Source of the DNA: Alistipes excrementigallinarum | Lineage (GTDB): Bacteria > Bacteroidota > Bacteroidia > Bacteroidales > Rikenellaceae | DNA: 39,725 nt | Direction: 5' to 3' | NCBI GenBank assembly: GCA_019112825.1 | Contig: DXIP01000006.1 | Span: 1 to 39,725 of the forward strand | In this document: piece after piece, positions 26,033 to 34,463 of the stretch | Position numbering within the stretch: the first letter of the stretch is position 1 | Layout of the letters: every line of letters begins with the position of its first letter | Notes under the pieces: model-generated | The model's input: the letters and a program-made list of their open reading frames with translations, nothing else | What the model was told of the DNA's origin: nothing | The model's database searches: none | Program-made: the position numbers and the translations under genes

Positions 26033-26953
26033 ATGGAACAAGTCAAAGTCCTGATTATAGGCAGCGGCCCGGCGGGATACACCGCGGGCATCTACACCTC
26101 GCGCGCCAACCTGGCGCCCGTACTCTACGAGGGCATCGAGCCCGGCGGACAGCTCACCACCACCACCGAAATCGAAAACTTCCCGGGCTATCCCGAGGGG
26201 GTGGACGGCAACCAGATGATGGCCGACCTGCGGCGTCAGGCCGAGCGCTTCGGCACCGACGTACGCTCGGGCGTCGTAACGCGCGTCGACCTCTCGCAGC
26301 GCCCCTTCCGCGTCGAGGTCGACGGAGAGAAGGAGCTCCGGGCCGAGACGCTGATTGTCTCGACGGGCGCCTCGGCCAAGTACCTGGGCCTTCCGTCGGA
26401 GACGCGCTTCAGGGGGATGGGCGTGAGCGCCTGCGCCACGTGCGACGGCTTCTTCTACCGCAAGAAGGATGTGGCGGTGGTCGGCGGCGGCGACACGGCC
26501 TGCGAGGAGGCCACCTACCTCGCCTCGCTCTGCCGCAAGGTCTACATGATTGTGCGCAAGCCCTATCTGCGCGCCTCGAAGGCGATGCAGGAGCGCGTCT
26601 TCCATACGCCCAACATCGAGGTGCTCTTCGAGCACAACACGGTCGAGGTGCTGGGTGACGACAACGGCGTGACGGGGGCTCTGCTGCGCCACAACGACGG
26701 CACGGAGCGGCGCATCGACATCGACGGCTTCTTCCTGGCCATCGGCCACCACCCCAATACGGAGCTCTTCGCCGGACAGCTCGAGCTCGACGCCGAGGGG
26801 TACATCCGCACCGAACCCGGCACCTCGAAGACCTCGGTCGAGGGTGTCTTCGCCGCCGGCGACGTGCAGGACCCCCACTACCGGCAGGCCATCACCGCCG
26901 CCGGGTCGGGCTGCATCGCGGCACTCGACTGCGAACGCTTCCTGCACCAGTAG
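26033..26953 (+). CDS. trxB: Thioredoxin-disulfide reductase
   Basis: 306 residues from the ATG at 26033 (MEQVKVLIIGSGPAGYTAG). FAD-binding GSGPAG is at 10-15, the redox pair CATC at 134-137 followed by DGFF, the NADPH-binding GGGDTACEEA at 151-160, and the second FAD motif in GVFAAGDVQD. It reduces thioredoxin with NADPH. An upstream in-frame extension overlaps the previous gene and is not credible. No own promoter is obvious in the 67-bp gap. Confidence 0.96.
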   Translation: MEQVKVLIIGSGPAGYTAGIYTSRANLAPVLYEGIEPGGQLTTTTEIENFPGYPEGVDGNQMMADLRRQAERFGTDVRSGVVTRVDLSQRPFRVEVDGEKELRAETLIVSTGASAKYLGLPSETRFRGMGVSACATCDGFFYRKKDVAVVGGGDTACEEATYLASLCRKVYMIVRKPYLRASKAMQERVFHTPNIEVLFEHNTVEVLGDDNGVTGALLRHNDGTERRIDIDGFFLAIGHHPNTELFAGQLELDAEGYIRTEPGTSKTSVEGVFAAGDVQDPHYRQAITAAGSGCIAALDCERFLHQ

Positions 26954-26992
26954 GCCGCGCTGACGGGAGATAACTCCGCAAGGAAGCACAAA

Positions 26993-27024
26993 GAGAGGCG
27001 GCCGTCGCACGACGGCCGCCTCTC
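26993..27024. terminator. Long GC hairpin between convergent genes
   Basis: A perfect 15-bp stem, 26993-27007 with 27010-27024 (GAGAGGCGGCCGTCG and its complement), lies between trxB and the converging PepSY gene. T runs on either side are short (TTCG, TTTG), so it is a probable but not classical bidirectional terminator. Confidence 0.6.
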
Positions 27025-27146
27025 TTCGCATACGGCTCCAGCCTCCCGGGCAGTCTTCCCCCGGCAGTCCGGGCGGCATCTCCCGGAGCCCCGCTCCGGG
27101 CTGAACGCCGCACCTGGACAGAAGGCCCCGCACCGACCCGAGCGCC

Positions 27147-27710
27147 TCACTCCAGCAGGAAGAGGAAGAGCAGCGGGATGACCATTCCGGCCAGCAGCTC
27201 CACGCCGCCGCGCCCCCACAGCCCCTTGGGACCGCGCACCATGACCAGCCCCGTGAGGACAATCACCACCAGCCCCGCCAGGAAGAGGTCCGAGAAGAGG
27301 GTCCACCACCGCGAGGGGTTGTAGTGCAGGCGGTTGAGCCCGCTCAGCAGCGGCCGCCGGCGAATCTCCTCGTAGAGCCCCTCGCCGCGACGAAGGTCGA
27401 CCGTGAGCGTGGCGCCGCCGCGCAGGAAGAGCTTCATCGTCCCCGCCTCGGGGAAGTAGTGCTTCAGGCAGCGCCACTCCCCGCCGGCAGCCGCAAGCAG
27501 GCTGTCGACCCGCCCGCGGCTCCACGACGCCTCGTCCGCCGGCAGCGACCCGGCAAAGGCGACCGCACGCCGCACGACGGAGTAGTCGGCGTTGAAGTCG
27601 CGCTTGTGGTTGAGCATGAAGCCCGAGACGGCATAGAGGAGCAGCACCCCCGTGAAGAAGTACGAGAGGTCGCGGTGCAGCAGCCGGCTCCACCGCCTCA
27701 GGGTGTTCAT
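27147..27710 (-). CDS. PepSY-associated membrane protein
   Basis: 187 residues from the ATG at 27710; an ATG six codons earlier (27728) is possible. Topology: one membrane helix at about 15-33 starting HRDLSYFFTGVLLLYAVSG and ending in NHKRDF, a periplasmic PepSY-like middle, and two helices near the C-terminus (about 138-157 and 168-187). This is the PepSY_TM pattern found in proteins beside iron, heme or siderophore uptake and respiratory systems. The lipoprotein gene at 27735 lies just upstream on the same strand, 24 bases away, so they form a two-gene unit. Confidence 0.8.
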   Translation of the reverse strand: MNTLRRWSRLLHRDLSYFFTGVLLLYAVSGFMLNHKRDFNADYSVVRRAVAFAGSLPADEASWSRGRVDSLLAAAGGEWRCLKHYFPEAGTMKLFLRGGATLTVDLRRGEGLYEEIRRRPLLSGLNRLHYNPSRWWTLFSDLFLAGLVVIVLTGLVMVRGPKGLWGRGGVELLAGMVIPLLFLFLLE

Positions 27711-27734
27711 CCGTTCGTTCCGACCCACGGCGCG

Positions 27735-28346
27735 CTACTCGACGATTTCGTACGCGGAGCCCTCCACGTGGTAGAACGACAGGTAGGCCTTCCCCTCGCG
27801 GGCCTCACGCTCGGCAATGCGCCGCCGGAAGTCGGCAATGCGCCGTGCGGCGCCCGCCTCAAGCGATTCGCCGCGGGCCTGCTTCTCGGTCGTGCAGCCG
27901 CCCTCGCCGTCGCCATGACGCTCCCCCTCTCCACTGCGCAGGCGCGCCTCCCAGGCCGCCAGGTAGGCCTCGTCGATGCGGCTCTCGCACACCGTGCCCG
28001 TCACCCGTACCGGACGGTTGACGCACTCGGGGCTGAAGCTGCCGATGCGCTCCCCCGCCTCGATGCGCAGCAGGCGGCGCGGCGCGGAGCCCATGAGGAA
28101 AATCTTGCGGCCGCCGTGCTTGCAGATGTGGGTGCAGATTCCCTCGATGCGCACCTGCCGCCCGACCAGCGAGGCCGCGTCGGCAAGCAGCGAGTCCACC
28201 CCGACAACCGCCGGCGTAGCCGCGGCATCGGCCGTCTGCGGTGCCGCACGCTGCTCCCGGGTCCGGCTGCCGCCACCGCCGCAGGCCGTCAACACGAGGA
28301 GGAGCCCAAGGGCCGCTCCCCGAAACATGATTTGTTTCATCTTCAT
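27735..28346 (-). CDS. Lipoprotein with OB-fold-like domain
   Basis: About 203 residues from the ATG at 28346; nearby in-frame ATGs at 28352 and 28340 are alternatives. The lipobox is LTAC followed by GGGGS. A domain of about 90 residues (from GVDSLLADAASLVGRQVRIEG) looks like a small OB-fold. Its segment CTHICKHGGRKIFLMG has paired Cys/His residues that could bind metal, similar to DUF4920-type periplasmic proteins. The C-terminal third is helical and charged (RRIADFRRRIAERE). It is co-transcribed with the PepSY membrane protein, so the pair may handle a metal or cofactor at the envelope (inference). Confidence 0.65.
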   Translation of the reverse strand: MKMKQIMFRGAALGLLLVLTACGGGGSRTREQRAAPQTADAAATPAVVGVDSLLADAASLVGRQVRIEGICTHICKHGGRKIFLMGSAPRRLLRIEAGERIGSFSPECVNRPVRVTGTVCESRIDEAYLAAWEARLRSGEGERHGDGEGGCTTEKQARGESLEAGAARRIADFRRRIAEREAREGKAYLSFYHVEGSAYEIVE

Positions 28347-28468
28347 AATCATTTCCGTTTGGTTCGTATTTTTCCGACGGCAAAGGAAGCGCATCCGTCC
28401 CGGCGGGGCAATACCCACAAATGGGGATTCGCGCCCCGGGACATCCCCATCCCGGCGGGCGAAACCCC

Positions 28469-28499
28469 TTGGCGGTGCGGGGAAAAATTCGTACTTTTG
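28469..28499 (+). promoter_or_regulatory. rnz-trmH promoter
   Basis: TTG (28469-28471), a 20-base spacer, then TACTTTTG (28492-28499). The rnz start codon is 63 bases further. Confidence 0.75.
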
Positions 28500-28562
28500 C
28501 CGACGGAGCGCCCCGCCGGCCGCAGGCCGCACGGGAGCCCCGCCGCAAAACCCCGCACAACG

Positions 28563-29486
28563 ATGAGTTTCAACGTCACCATACTCGGCTCCTCGTCGGC
28601 CAAGCCGACCATCGACCGCCACCCCTCGGCCCAGGTGGTGAACGTCCACGAACAGTACTACCTGGTCGATGCGGGCGAGGGGACGCAGCAGCAGCTCATC
28701 CGCTACGGGGTCAACCCGCTGAAGCTGCGCGCCGTCTTCATCTCGCACCTCCACGGCGACCACCTCTTCGGACTCTTCCCGCTGCTCTCGACGCTGGGGC
28801 TCTACGGCCGCCGGACCGAGCTTCCGGTCTATGCGCCGGCCCCCTTCGGCGAGCTGCTCGCCTGCCACCTGCGCTACTTCGACACGGACCTCCCCTACGA
28901 GGTCACCTGGCACGAGGTGCGCACCACGGAGCATGCGCTGCTCTTCGAGAACCGCACGCTCGAGGTGTGGAGCATCCCGCTGCGGCACCGCGTGCCGACG
29001 GCCGGCTTCCTCTTCCGCGAGAAGCGCCCGCCGCTCAACATCGAGAAGCACCAGATTGTGCGCTACGGCCTCTCCATCGCCCAGATTGCCGCCGCCAAGC
29101 GGGGCGAAGACATCCTCCTCGACTCGGGCGAGCGGATTCCCAATGCGGAGCTCACCTACCTCCCCTACGAACCGCGCTCGTACGCCTACCTCTCGGACAC
29201 CAACTTCTCGGCCAAGGCCGCCGGGCTCTGTCGGGGGGTGGATTTGATGTACCACGAGGCGACCTACGCCGCCGCGGAGCAGAAGCTGGCCCGTGAACGG
29301 GGCCACTCGACCACGCTCGACGCCGCACGGGCGGCCCTCAAGGCCGGAGCCCGGAGGCTCATCATCGGCCACTTCTCGACGCGCTACAAGCAGCTCGACG
29401 AGCTGGTGGCCGAGGCCCGCACGCTCTTTCCCGAAACCTACGCCGCCCGCGAAGGCGAAACCTTTACCCTGGAGAAACACCAATGA
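28563..29486 (+). CDS. rnz: Ribonuclease Z
   Basis: 307 residues. It is a metallo-beta-lactamase-fold endonuclease that cuts the 3' trailer from tRNA precursors. Metal motif HLHGDH is at 62-67, with more ligands in SDTNF, MYHEATY and GHFSTRY. The insert between about 150 and 205 fits the flexible arm of the family. The ATG at 28563 follows a good promoter. The last four bases overlap the start of the rRNA/tRNA methyltransferase gene (ATGA at 29483), so the two RNA-maturation genes are translationally coupled. Confidence 0.95.
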   Translation: MSFNVTILGSSSAKPTIDRHPSAQVVNVHEQYYLVDAGEGTQQQLIRYGVNPLKLRAVFISHLHGDHLFGLFPLLSTLGLYGRRTELPVYAPAPFGELLACHLRYFDTDLPYEVTWHEVRTTEHALLFENRTLEVWSIPLRHRVPTAGFLFREKRPPLNIEKHQIVRYGLSIAQIAAAKRGEDILLDSGERIPNAELTYLPYEPRSYAYLSDTNFSAKAAGLCRGVDLMYHEATYAAAEQKLARERGHSTTLDAARAALKAGARRLIIGHFSTRYKQLDELVAEARTLFPETYAAREGETFTLEKHQ

Positions 29487-30229
29487 CCAAAGCCGAACTG
29501 CAACTCGTCCGCTCGCTTGCCGACAAGCGGGGACGCACCGAAACGGGACTCTTCGTCGCCGAAGGAGCCAAGCTCGTCGGCGAACTGCGCGCCTCGCACC
29601 TGCGCGTGCGCAAGATTTTCGCCCTCGAGGGGCTCTTCGAGGGGCCCGAGGTCGAATGCGTCACCCCGCGCGACATGGAGCGCCTCTCGCTGCTCAAGAC
29701 CGCCTCCAATTCGCTGGCGCTGGTCGAGATACCCCGCTACCGGTTCGACGCCGCCGGGGCGGGGCGGCGGCTTACGCTCGCCCTGGACCAGGTGCAGAAC
29801 CCCGGCAATCTGGGGACCATCATCCGGCTGGCCGACTGGTTCGGCATCGGCGATATCGTCTGCTCGCCCGACTCGGCCGACTGCTTCAACCCCAAGGTGG
29901 TGCAGGCGACCATGGGGGCCATCCTCCGCGTGCGGCTCCACTACACGGAGCTCGATGCGCTGCTGGCCGACGCCGCGGCGCGCCGCACGCCCCTCTACGG
30001 CACCTTCCTCGAGGGGGAGAACCTCTACGATGCGGAGCTGACCGAGGGCGGCATCGTCGTGATGGGCAACGAGGGGCGCGGCGTCTCGGAGCGGGTGGCC
30101 CGCCACATCGACCACCGGCTCTTCATCCCGCCCTACCCGGCCGACCGGCACGGCTCCGAATCGCTCAATGTCGCCATGGCCACCGGCATCGTCTGCGCCG
30201 AGTTCCGCCGCCGCGCCGCACGCCGCTGA
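29483..30229 (+). CDS. SpoU/TrmH-family RNA 2'-O-methyltransferase
   Basis: 248 residues. An N-terminal substrate-binding domain (about 1-90, FVAEGAKLVGEL) is followed by the SPOUT domain with its three motifs: NPGNLGTIIRLADW (about 107-120), VMGNEGRGVS (about 194-203) and ESLNVAMATGI (about 226-236). It methylates a ribose in rRNA or tRNA using S-adenosylmethionine; the target nucleotide cannot be told from sequence. Overlap with rnz puts it in an RNA-processing operon. Confidence 0.93.
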   Translation: MTKAELQLVRSLADKRGRTETGLFVAEGAKLVGELRASHLRVRKIFALEGLFEGPEVECVTPRDMERLSLLKTASNSLALVEIPRYRFDAAGAGRRLTLALDQVQNPGNLGTIIRLADWFGIGDIVCSPDSADCFNPKVVQATMGAILRVRLHYTELDALLADAAARRTPLYGTFLEGENLYDAELTEGGIVVMGNEGRGVSERVARHIDHRLFIPPYPADRHGSESLNVAMATGIVCAEFRRRAARR

Positions 30230-30569
30230 CAGGGCCGTTCCCGCACACACTCACCGCCGCGTACCCGCCGCATCACCTTCCGTCGGACTGCACCCTTCCG
30301 GGACATCGCCCTCCGAGACTACACCCGCACCCGCCGAGCCGCACCCGTCCGGAGCGTCGCCCGCCGAAGCCGCTTCCGCACACTCTTCCCGAGCCCGCGT
30401 TCCACCGCCTCGCCGCTGCACACCGTCCCCTGCCGTCCCCACCATCGTCACACCTCCTCCCGCCGCACCCGCCTTCCATCGTCCCGCTCCTGCACGCCGC
30501 CCCCTGCAACACCCCTCCGCCGCCCGCCGCTTTTTGAGGCTCCGGGGCGCGGCGTTGCGATTTTTTACC
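30230..30569. other. C-rich intergenic stretch, no gene
   Basis: About 340 bp, strongly pyrimidine-rich on the plus strand, with Pro/Ser/Ala-rich chance frames. No terminator for trmH and no repeat with a fixed period was seen. Confidence 0.6.
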
Positions 30570-30577
30570 TATCTTTG
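30570..30577 (+). promoter_or_regulatory. -7 box of pdxA
   Basis: TATCTTTG is an exact match, 21 bases before the ATG at 30599. No -33 element at the usual distance. The box rules out an in-frame start at 30575. Confidence 0.65.
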
Positions 30578-30598
30578 TCATTTGAAACGATTTTGACT

Positions 30599-31687
30599 AT
30601 GTCGGAACAGAAACTCAGAATAGGCATCACGCAGGGCGACCCCAACGGCATCGGCTGGGAGGTGATTCTCAAAACCTTCGCCGATATGCGCATGACGGAG
30701 CTCTGCACACCCGTCATCTACGGCTCGCCCCAGGCGGCCGCCTTCTACCGCAAGTGCGTCGAGGATTCGGAGGAGCTCACGCTCAACCCCATCGTCTCGG
30801 CCCACGAGGCTCGCCGCGGCCGCGTCAACCTGGTCGCCTGCGGCGACATGAAACCCGAACCGGGCAAGGAGTCGGCCGAAGCGGGCCGCGCCGCCGTCGA
30901 GGCACTCGTACGCGCCACCGACGACCTGAAGCAGGGGCTGCTCGACGCGCTGGTCACCGCCCCCATCAACAAGGAGGCCGTCCAGTCGGACGACTTCCGC
31001 TACACGGGCCATACGGAGTTCTTCGGCGCCGAGTTCGACGGCGAGCCGATGATGATTATGTGCAGCGACGTGCTGCGCGTGGGGCTGGTCACCAAGCACA
31101 TCCCCGTGGCGGAGGTGAGCCGCAACATCTCGACCGAGAAGATTCTCCGCGACCTCCACACGCTGCGCCGCTCGCTCATCCGCGACTTCGGCATCGTCGA
31201 GCCGCGCATCGCCGTCATGGCGCTCAACCCCCACGCCGGCGACGGCGGGCTGCTGGGCCGCGAGGAGGAGGAGATTATCCGCCCGGCCATCGTCGAGGCC
31301 TTCAATCAGGGGGTGCTGGCCTTCGGCCCCTTTGCCGCCGACGGGCTCTTCGCCGGGGGCGGATTCGCACGCTACGACGGCATCCTGGCCATGTACCACG
31401 ACCAAGGGCTGACCCCCTTCAAGACCCTCTCGCCCGACGGCGTGAACTTCACGGCCAACCTCTCCGTCGTGCGCACCTCGCCCGACCACGGCACGGCGTT
31501 CGACATTGCCGGCACGGGCCGTGCCGACGCCCAGTCGATGCGCAATGCCATCTACGCCGCCATCGACATCACGCAGCGCCGCCGCGACTGGGAGGAGTGG
31601 ACGAGCAATCCTCTGCCGCATGCCGAGCGCGAGAAGAGCACGCGCGACGTCTCGGTCAAGGAGCTGCCCCAGACCGAGAAGGAGTAG
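30599..31687 (+). CDS. pdxA: 4-hydroxythreonine-4-phosphate dehydrogenase
   Basis: 362 residues. PdxA oxidises 4-phosphohydroxythreonine with NAD in the deoxyxylulose-5-phosphate-dependent route to vitamin B6. Motifs are GDPNGIGWEV at about 14-23, TGHTEFF, the metal-site region NPHAGDGGLLGREE, MYHDQGLTPFK, and RTSPDHGTAFDIAGTGRA near the end. The ATG at 30599 (MSEQKLRIGITQ) is set by the -7 box just upstream. pdxJ is not in the window. The 3' side runs directly into an 84-bp tandem repeat. Confidence 0.96.
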   Translation: MSEQKLRIGITQGDPNGIGWEVILKTFADMRMTELCTPVIYGSPQAAAFYRKCVEDSEELTLNPIVSAHEARRGRVNLVACGDMKPEPGKESAEAGRAAVEALVRATDDLKQGLLDALVTAPINKEAVQSDDFRYTGHTEFFGAEFDGEPMMIMCSDVLRVGLVTKHIPVAEVSRNISTEKILRDLHTLRRSLIRDFGIVEPRIAVMALNPHAGDGGLLGREEEEIIRPAIVEAFNQGVLAFGPFAADGLFAGGGFARYDGILAMYHDQGLTPFKTLSPDGVNFTANLSVVRTSPDHGTAFDIAGTGRADAQSMRNAIYAAIDITQRRRDWEEWTSNPLPHAEREKSTRDVSVKELPQTEKE

Positions 31688-31698
31688 CCGGAACGCTG

Positions 31699-31940
31699 CG
31701 GACCCGGAACCCTGCGACCGACACGCCGCGACCGGAGCGCCTCAATGGAGAGCCCCGACCAACGCCGCAACCGAAACAGCCGCGGACCCGGAACCCTGCG
31801 ACCGACACGCCGCGACTGGAGCGCCTCAATGGAGAGCCCCGACCAACGCCGCAACCGAAACAGCCGCGGACCCGGAACCCTGCGACCGACACGCCGCGAC
31901 CGGAGCGTCTCAATGGAGAGCCCCGACCAACGCCGCAACC
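31699..31940. repeat. 84-bp tandem repeat, 2.9 copies
   Basis: Near-identical units begin at 31699, 31783 and 31867, with only a few substitutions. 84 is a multiple of three, so one frame stays open through all copies, but there is no start signal or known domain. I treat it as non-coding. Confidence 0.9.
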
Positions 31941-32219
31941 GGACAGCCGGGACCGACATGCCGGTCCCGGAATCGTATGACCGGATGGCCGCTCCCGGAA
32001 CAGCCGCAACCGGAATGCCGCGGCCCCGAGACCATGCTCCCGGAAGGCCGCTCCCCCTTGCCCCGGCGCCGCCCCAAAACGGACGAAACGGGGTACGAAG
32101 CCGGACGAAACCCGTTGAAGGAGAGCCCCGGGGGCGCTCCGACAGGCCCGAAAGGGAGAAAACGGAGAATCGAAGCGATTTTTTTCGGTTCGGCGGTACA
32201 GAATTCGTACATTTATTTT
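31941..32219. other. Intergenic stretch of degenerate CCGGA-rich sequence
   Basis: Sequence after the 84-bp array continues with scattered CCGGA, GCCGC and CCCGGAA words that look like decayed repeat units, then turns AT-rich from about 32165, before the thrS promoter. Confidence 0.5.
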
Positions 32220-32227
32220 TAATTTTG
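32220..32227 (+). promoter_or_regulatory. -7 box of thrS
   Basis: TAATTTTG matches TAnnTTTG. The -33 position is poor. The leader to the ATG is about 80 nt and AT-rich. Confidence 0.55.
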
Positions 32228-32314
32228 CCGCAACACCCGGACAAACCGAGGGCGTATTCCGTCTCGTAATTGTGGAAGCGCCCGAGGAGCCGAAAACTTA
32301 AACAAAACAACAAA

Positions 32315-34267
32315 ATGGTAAAAATCACTTTTCCCGACGGCTCCGTGAGAGAGTATGCCGAAGGGACGACTGCGTACCAGATTGCGGAGAGTATCAGCCC
32401 TCGTTTAGCTGCCGACTCGCTCGCTGCCGCAGTCAACGGCGCAACGGTGGACATGATGCGCCCGATTAAGGAGGATGCCTCCATCAAATTCTACAAGTGG
32501 GACGACGACGAGGGCAAGCACGCCTTCTGGCACACCTCGTCGCACCTGCTGGCCGAAGCACTCGAAGCCCTCTACCCGGGCATCAAGTTCGGCATCGGCC
32601 CCGCCATTGAAAACGGCTTCTACTACGACGTGGATTCGCCGACCCCCATCACCGAGGCCGACCTGCCGCGCATCGAGCAGAAGATGCAGGAGCTGGCCCG
32701 CAACAAGGAGCCGCTCATCCGGCGCGAGGTCCCCAAGGCCGAGGCCCTGAAGACCTTCACCGAAAAGGGCGACCAATACAAGGTCGAGCTCATCACCGAC
32801 CTTGAGGACGGTACGATTTCGTTCTACACCAACGGCGCATTCACCGACCTGTGCCGCGGTCCGCATATCCCCAACACGGGCTACATCAAGGCCATCAAGC
32901 TGACGTCGGTTGCCGGTGCCTACTGGCGCGGCAACGAGAAGAACAAGATGCTGACGCGTATCTACGGCATCTCGTTCCCCAAGAAGTCGATGCTCGACGA
33001 GTACCTCACCATGATGGAGGAGGCCAAGAAGCGCGACCACCGCAAGCTGGGCAAGGAGCTCGAGCTCTTCACCTTCTCGCAGCGCGTGGGTCCGGGTCTG
33101 CCCCTCTGGCTGCCCAAGGGTGCCGCGCTGCGCGACCGTCTGGAGCAGTTCCTGCGCGGCGTGCAGAAGGAGTACGGATACCAGCAGGTCATCACCCCGC
33201 ACATCGGCAACAAGGAGCTCTACGTCACCTCGGGCCACTACGCCAAGTACGGCAAGGACTCCTTCCAGCCGATTCACACCCCGGTCGAGGGCGAGGAGTA
33301 TCTGCTCAAGCCGATGAACTGCCCGCACCACTGCGAAATCTACCGCTCGAAGCCCCGTTCGTACAAGGACCTGCCGCTGCGCCTGGCCGAATTCGGTACG
33401 GTCTACCGCTACGAGCAGTCGGGTGAGCTCCACGGACTGACGCGTGTGCGCGGATTCACGCAGGACGATGCCCACATGTTCGTACGCCCCGACCAGCTGC
33501 TCGAGGAGTTCGAGAAGGTGATTGACATCGTGCTCTACATCTTCAAGACGCTGAAGTTCGACAACTATACGGCACAGATTTCGCTGCGCGACCCCAACAA
33601 CCGCGAGAAGTACATCGGTTCGGACGAGAACTGGGAGAAGGCCGAGAACGCCATCATCCAGGCAGCGAAGGACAAGGGGCTCAAGACGGTGGTCGAGTAC
33701 GGCGAAGCAGCCTTCTACGGCCCGAAGCTCGACTTCATGGTCAAGGATGCCATCGGCCGCAAGTGGCAGCTGGGCACCATCCAGGTGGACTACAACCTGC
33801 CCGAGCGCTTCGATTTGACCTACAAGGGGGCCGACGACAAACTGCACCGTCCCATCATGATTCACCGCGCGCCCTTCGGCTCGATGGAGCGCTTCGTCGC
33901 CGTGCTGCTCGAGCACACGGCCGGCAAGTTCCCGCTCTGGCTGGCGCCCGACCAGGTGGTCGTACTGCCCATCTCGGAGAAGTACAACGACTACGCCAAC
34001 GAGGTGTCGGAGTACCTCAACCGCTACGACGTCCGCGCCCAGGTGGATGACCGCAACGAGAAAATCGGCCGCAAGATTCGCGACAACGAGCTCAAGCGCA
34101 TCCCCTACCTGCTGATTGTCGGCGAGAAGGAGCAGGCCGAGCAGCTCGTCTCGGTCCGTGCCCAGGGCGAAGGCGACAAGGGACAGATGACCCTCGAGCA
34201 GTTCCGCGACTTCATCACCGGACTGGTCAAGGAGGAGATTGAATCGCACAAGCTGAAAAAGGCATAA
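32315..34267 (+). CDS. thrS: Threonyl-tRNA synthetase
   Basis: 650 residues from the ATG at 32315 (MVKITFPDGSVREY); earlier in-frame codons lie in the leader. The TGS domain is at about 1-62. The editing domain follows, with HTSSHLLAEAL containing the His pair. The class II core shows motif 2 around LAEFGTVYRYEQSGELHG and the zinc ligands in MNCPHHCEIY. The anticodon-binding domain covers about the last 110 residues (VVVLPISEKYNDYANE). It charges tRNA-Thr and removes misattached serine. infC follows, as in many bacteria, but a terminator lies between. Confidence 0.98.
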   Translation: MVKITFPDGSVREYAEGTTAYQIAESISPRLAADSLAAAVNGATVDMMRPIKEDASIKFYKWDDDEGKHAFWHTSSHLLAEALEALYPGIKFGIGPAIENGFYYDVDSPTPITEADLPRIEQKMQELARNKEPLIRREVPKAEALKTFTEKGDQYKVELITDLEDGTISFYTNGAFTDLCRGPHIPNTGYIKAIKLTSVAGAYWRGNEKNKMLTRIYGISFPKKSMLDEYLTMMEEAKKRDHRKLGKELELFTFSQRVGPGLPLWLPKGAALRDRLEQFLRGVQKEYGYQQVITPHIGNKELYVTSGHYAKYGKDSFQPIHTPVEGEEYLLKPMNCPHHCEIYRSKPRSYKDLPLRLAEFGTVYRYEQSGELHGLTRVRGFTQDDAHMFVRPDQLLEEFEKVIDIVLYIFKTLKFDNYTAQISLRDPNNREKYIGSDENWEKAENAIIQAAKDKGLKTVVEYGEAAFYGPKLDFMVKDAIGRKWQLGTIQVDYNLPERFDLTYKGADDKLHRPIMIHRAPFGSMERFVAVLLEHTAGKFPLWLAPDQVVVLPISEKYNDYANEVSEYLNRYDVRAQVDDRNEKIGRKIRDNELKRIPYLLIVGEKEQAEQLVSVRAQGEGDKGQMTLEQFRDFITGLVKEEIESHKLKKA

Positions 34268-34279
34268 CACCGACGAAGC

Positions 34280-34318
34280 GCAGGGCCTGCGGCTTCGGTC
34301 GCAGACCCTGCCTTTTTT
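34280..34318 (+). terminator. Terminator or attenuator between thrS and infC
   Basis: GCAGGG and CTGCG (34280-34291) pair with CGCAG and CCCTGC (34300-34311), followed by six T. infC has no evident promoter of its own, so partial read-through is likely. Confidence 0.8.
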
Positions 34319-34463
34319 CACGCTCCGACAGCTCCTTTGGAAGAGACCGCCCAAAAGGCACCGCAAACGGTCGTGGCAACCCGGAGCGGATGTCTCCGAC
34401 TAAGGCGCCAGCGAGCAGCGAAACAACAATAGAAAACATTTAACCATTTAATTTACAACAACT

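Noticed and set aside
31741..32222. Repeat protein encoded by the 84-bp array
   Set aside because: The frame stays open only because the unit is a multiple of three. It has no start signal, no signal peptide and no known repeat fold.
32405..34366. Minus-strand frame of 653 codons opposite thrS
   Set aside because: Antisense image of thrS; Leu/Val-rich without a domain.
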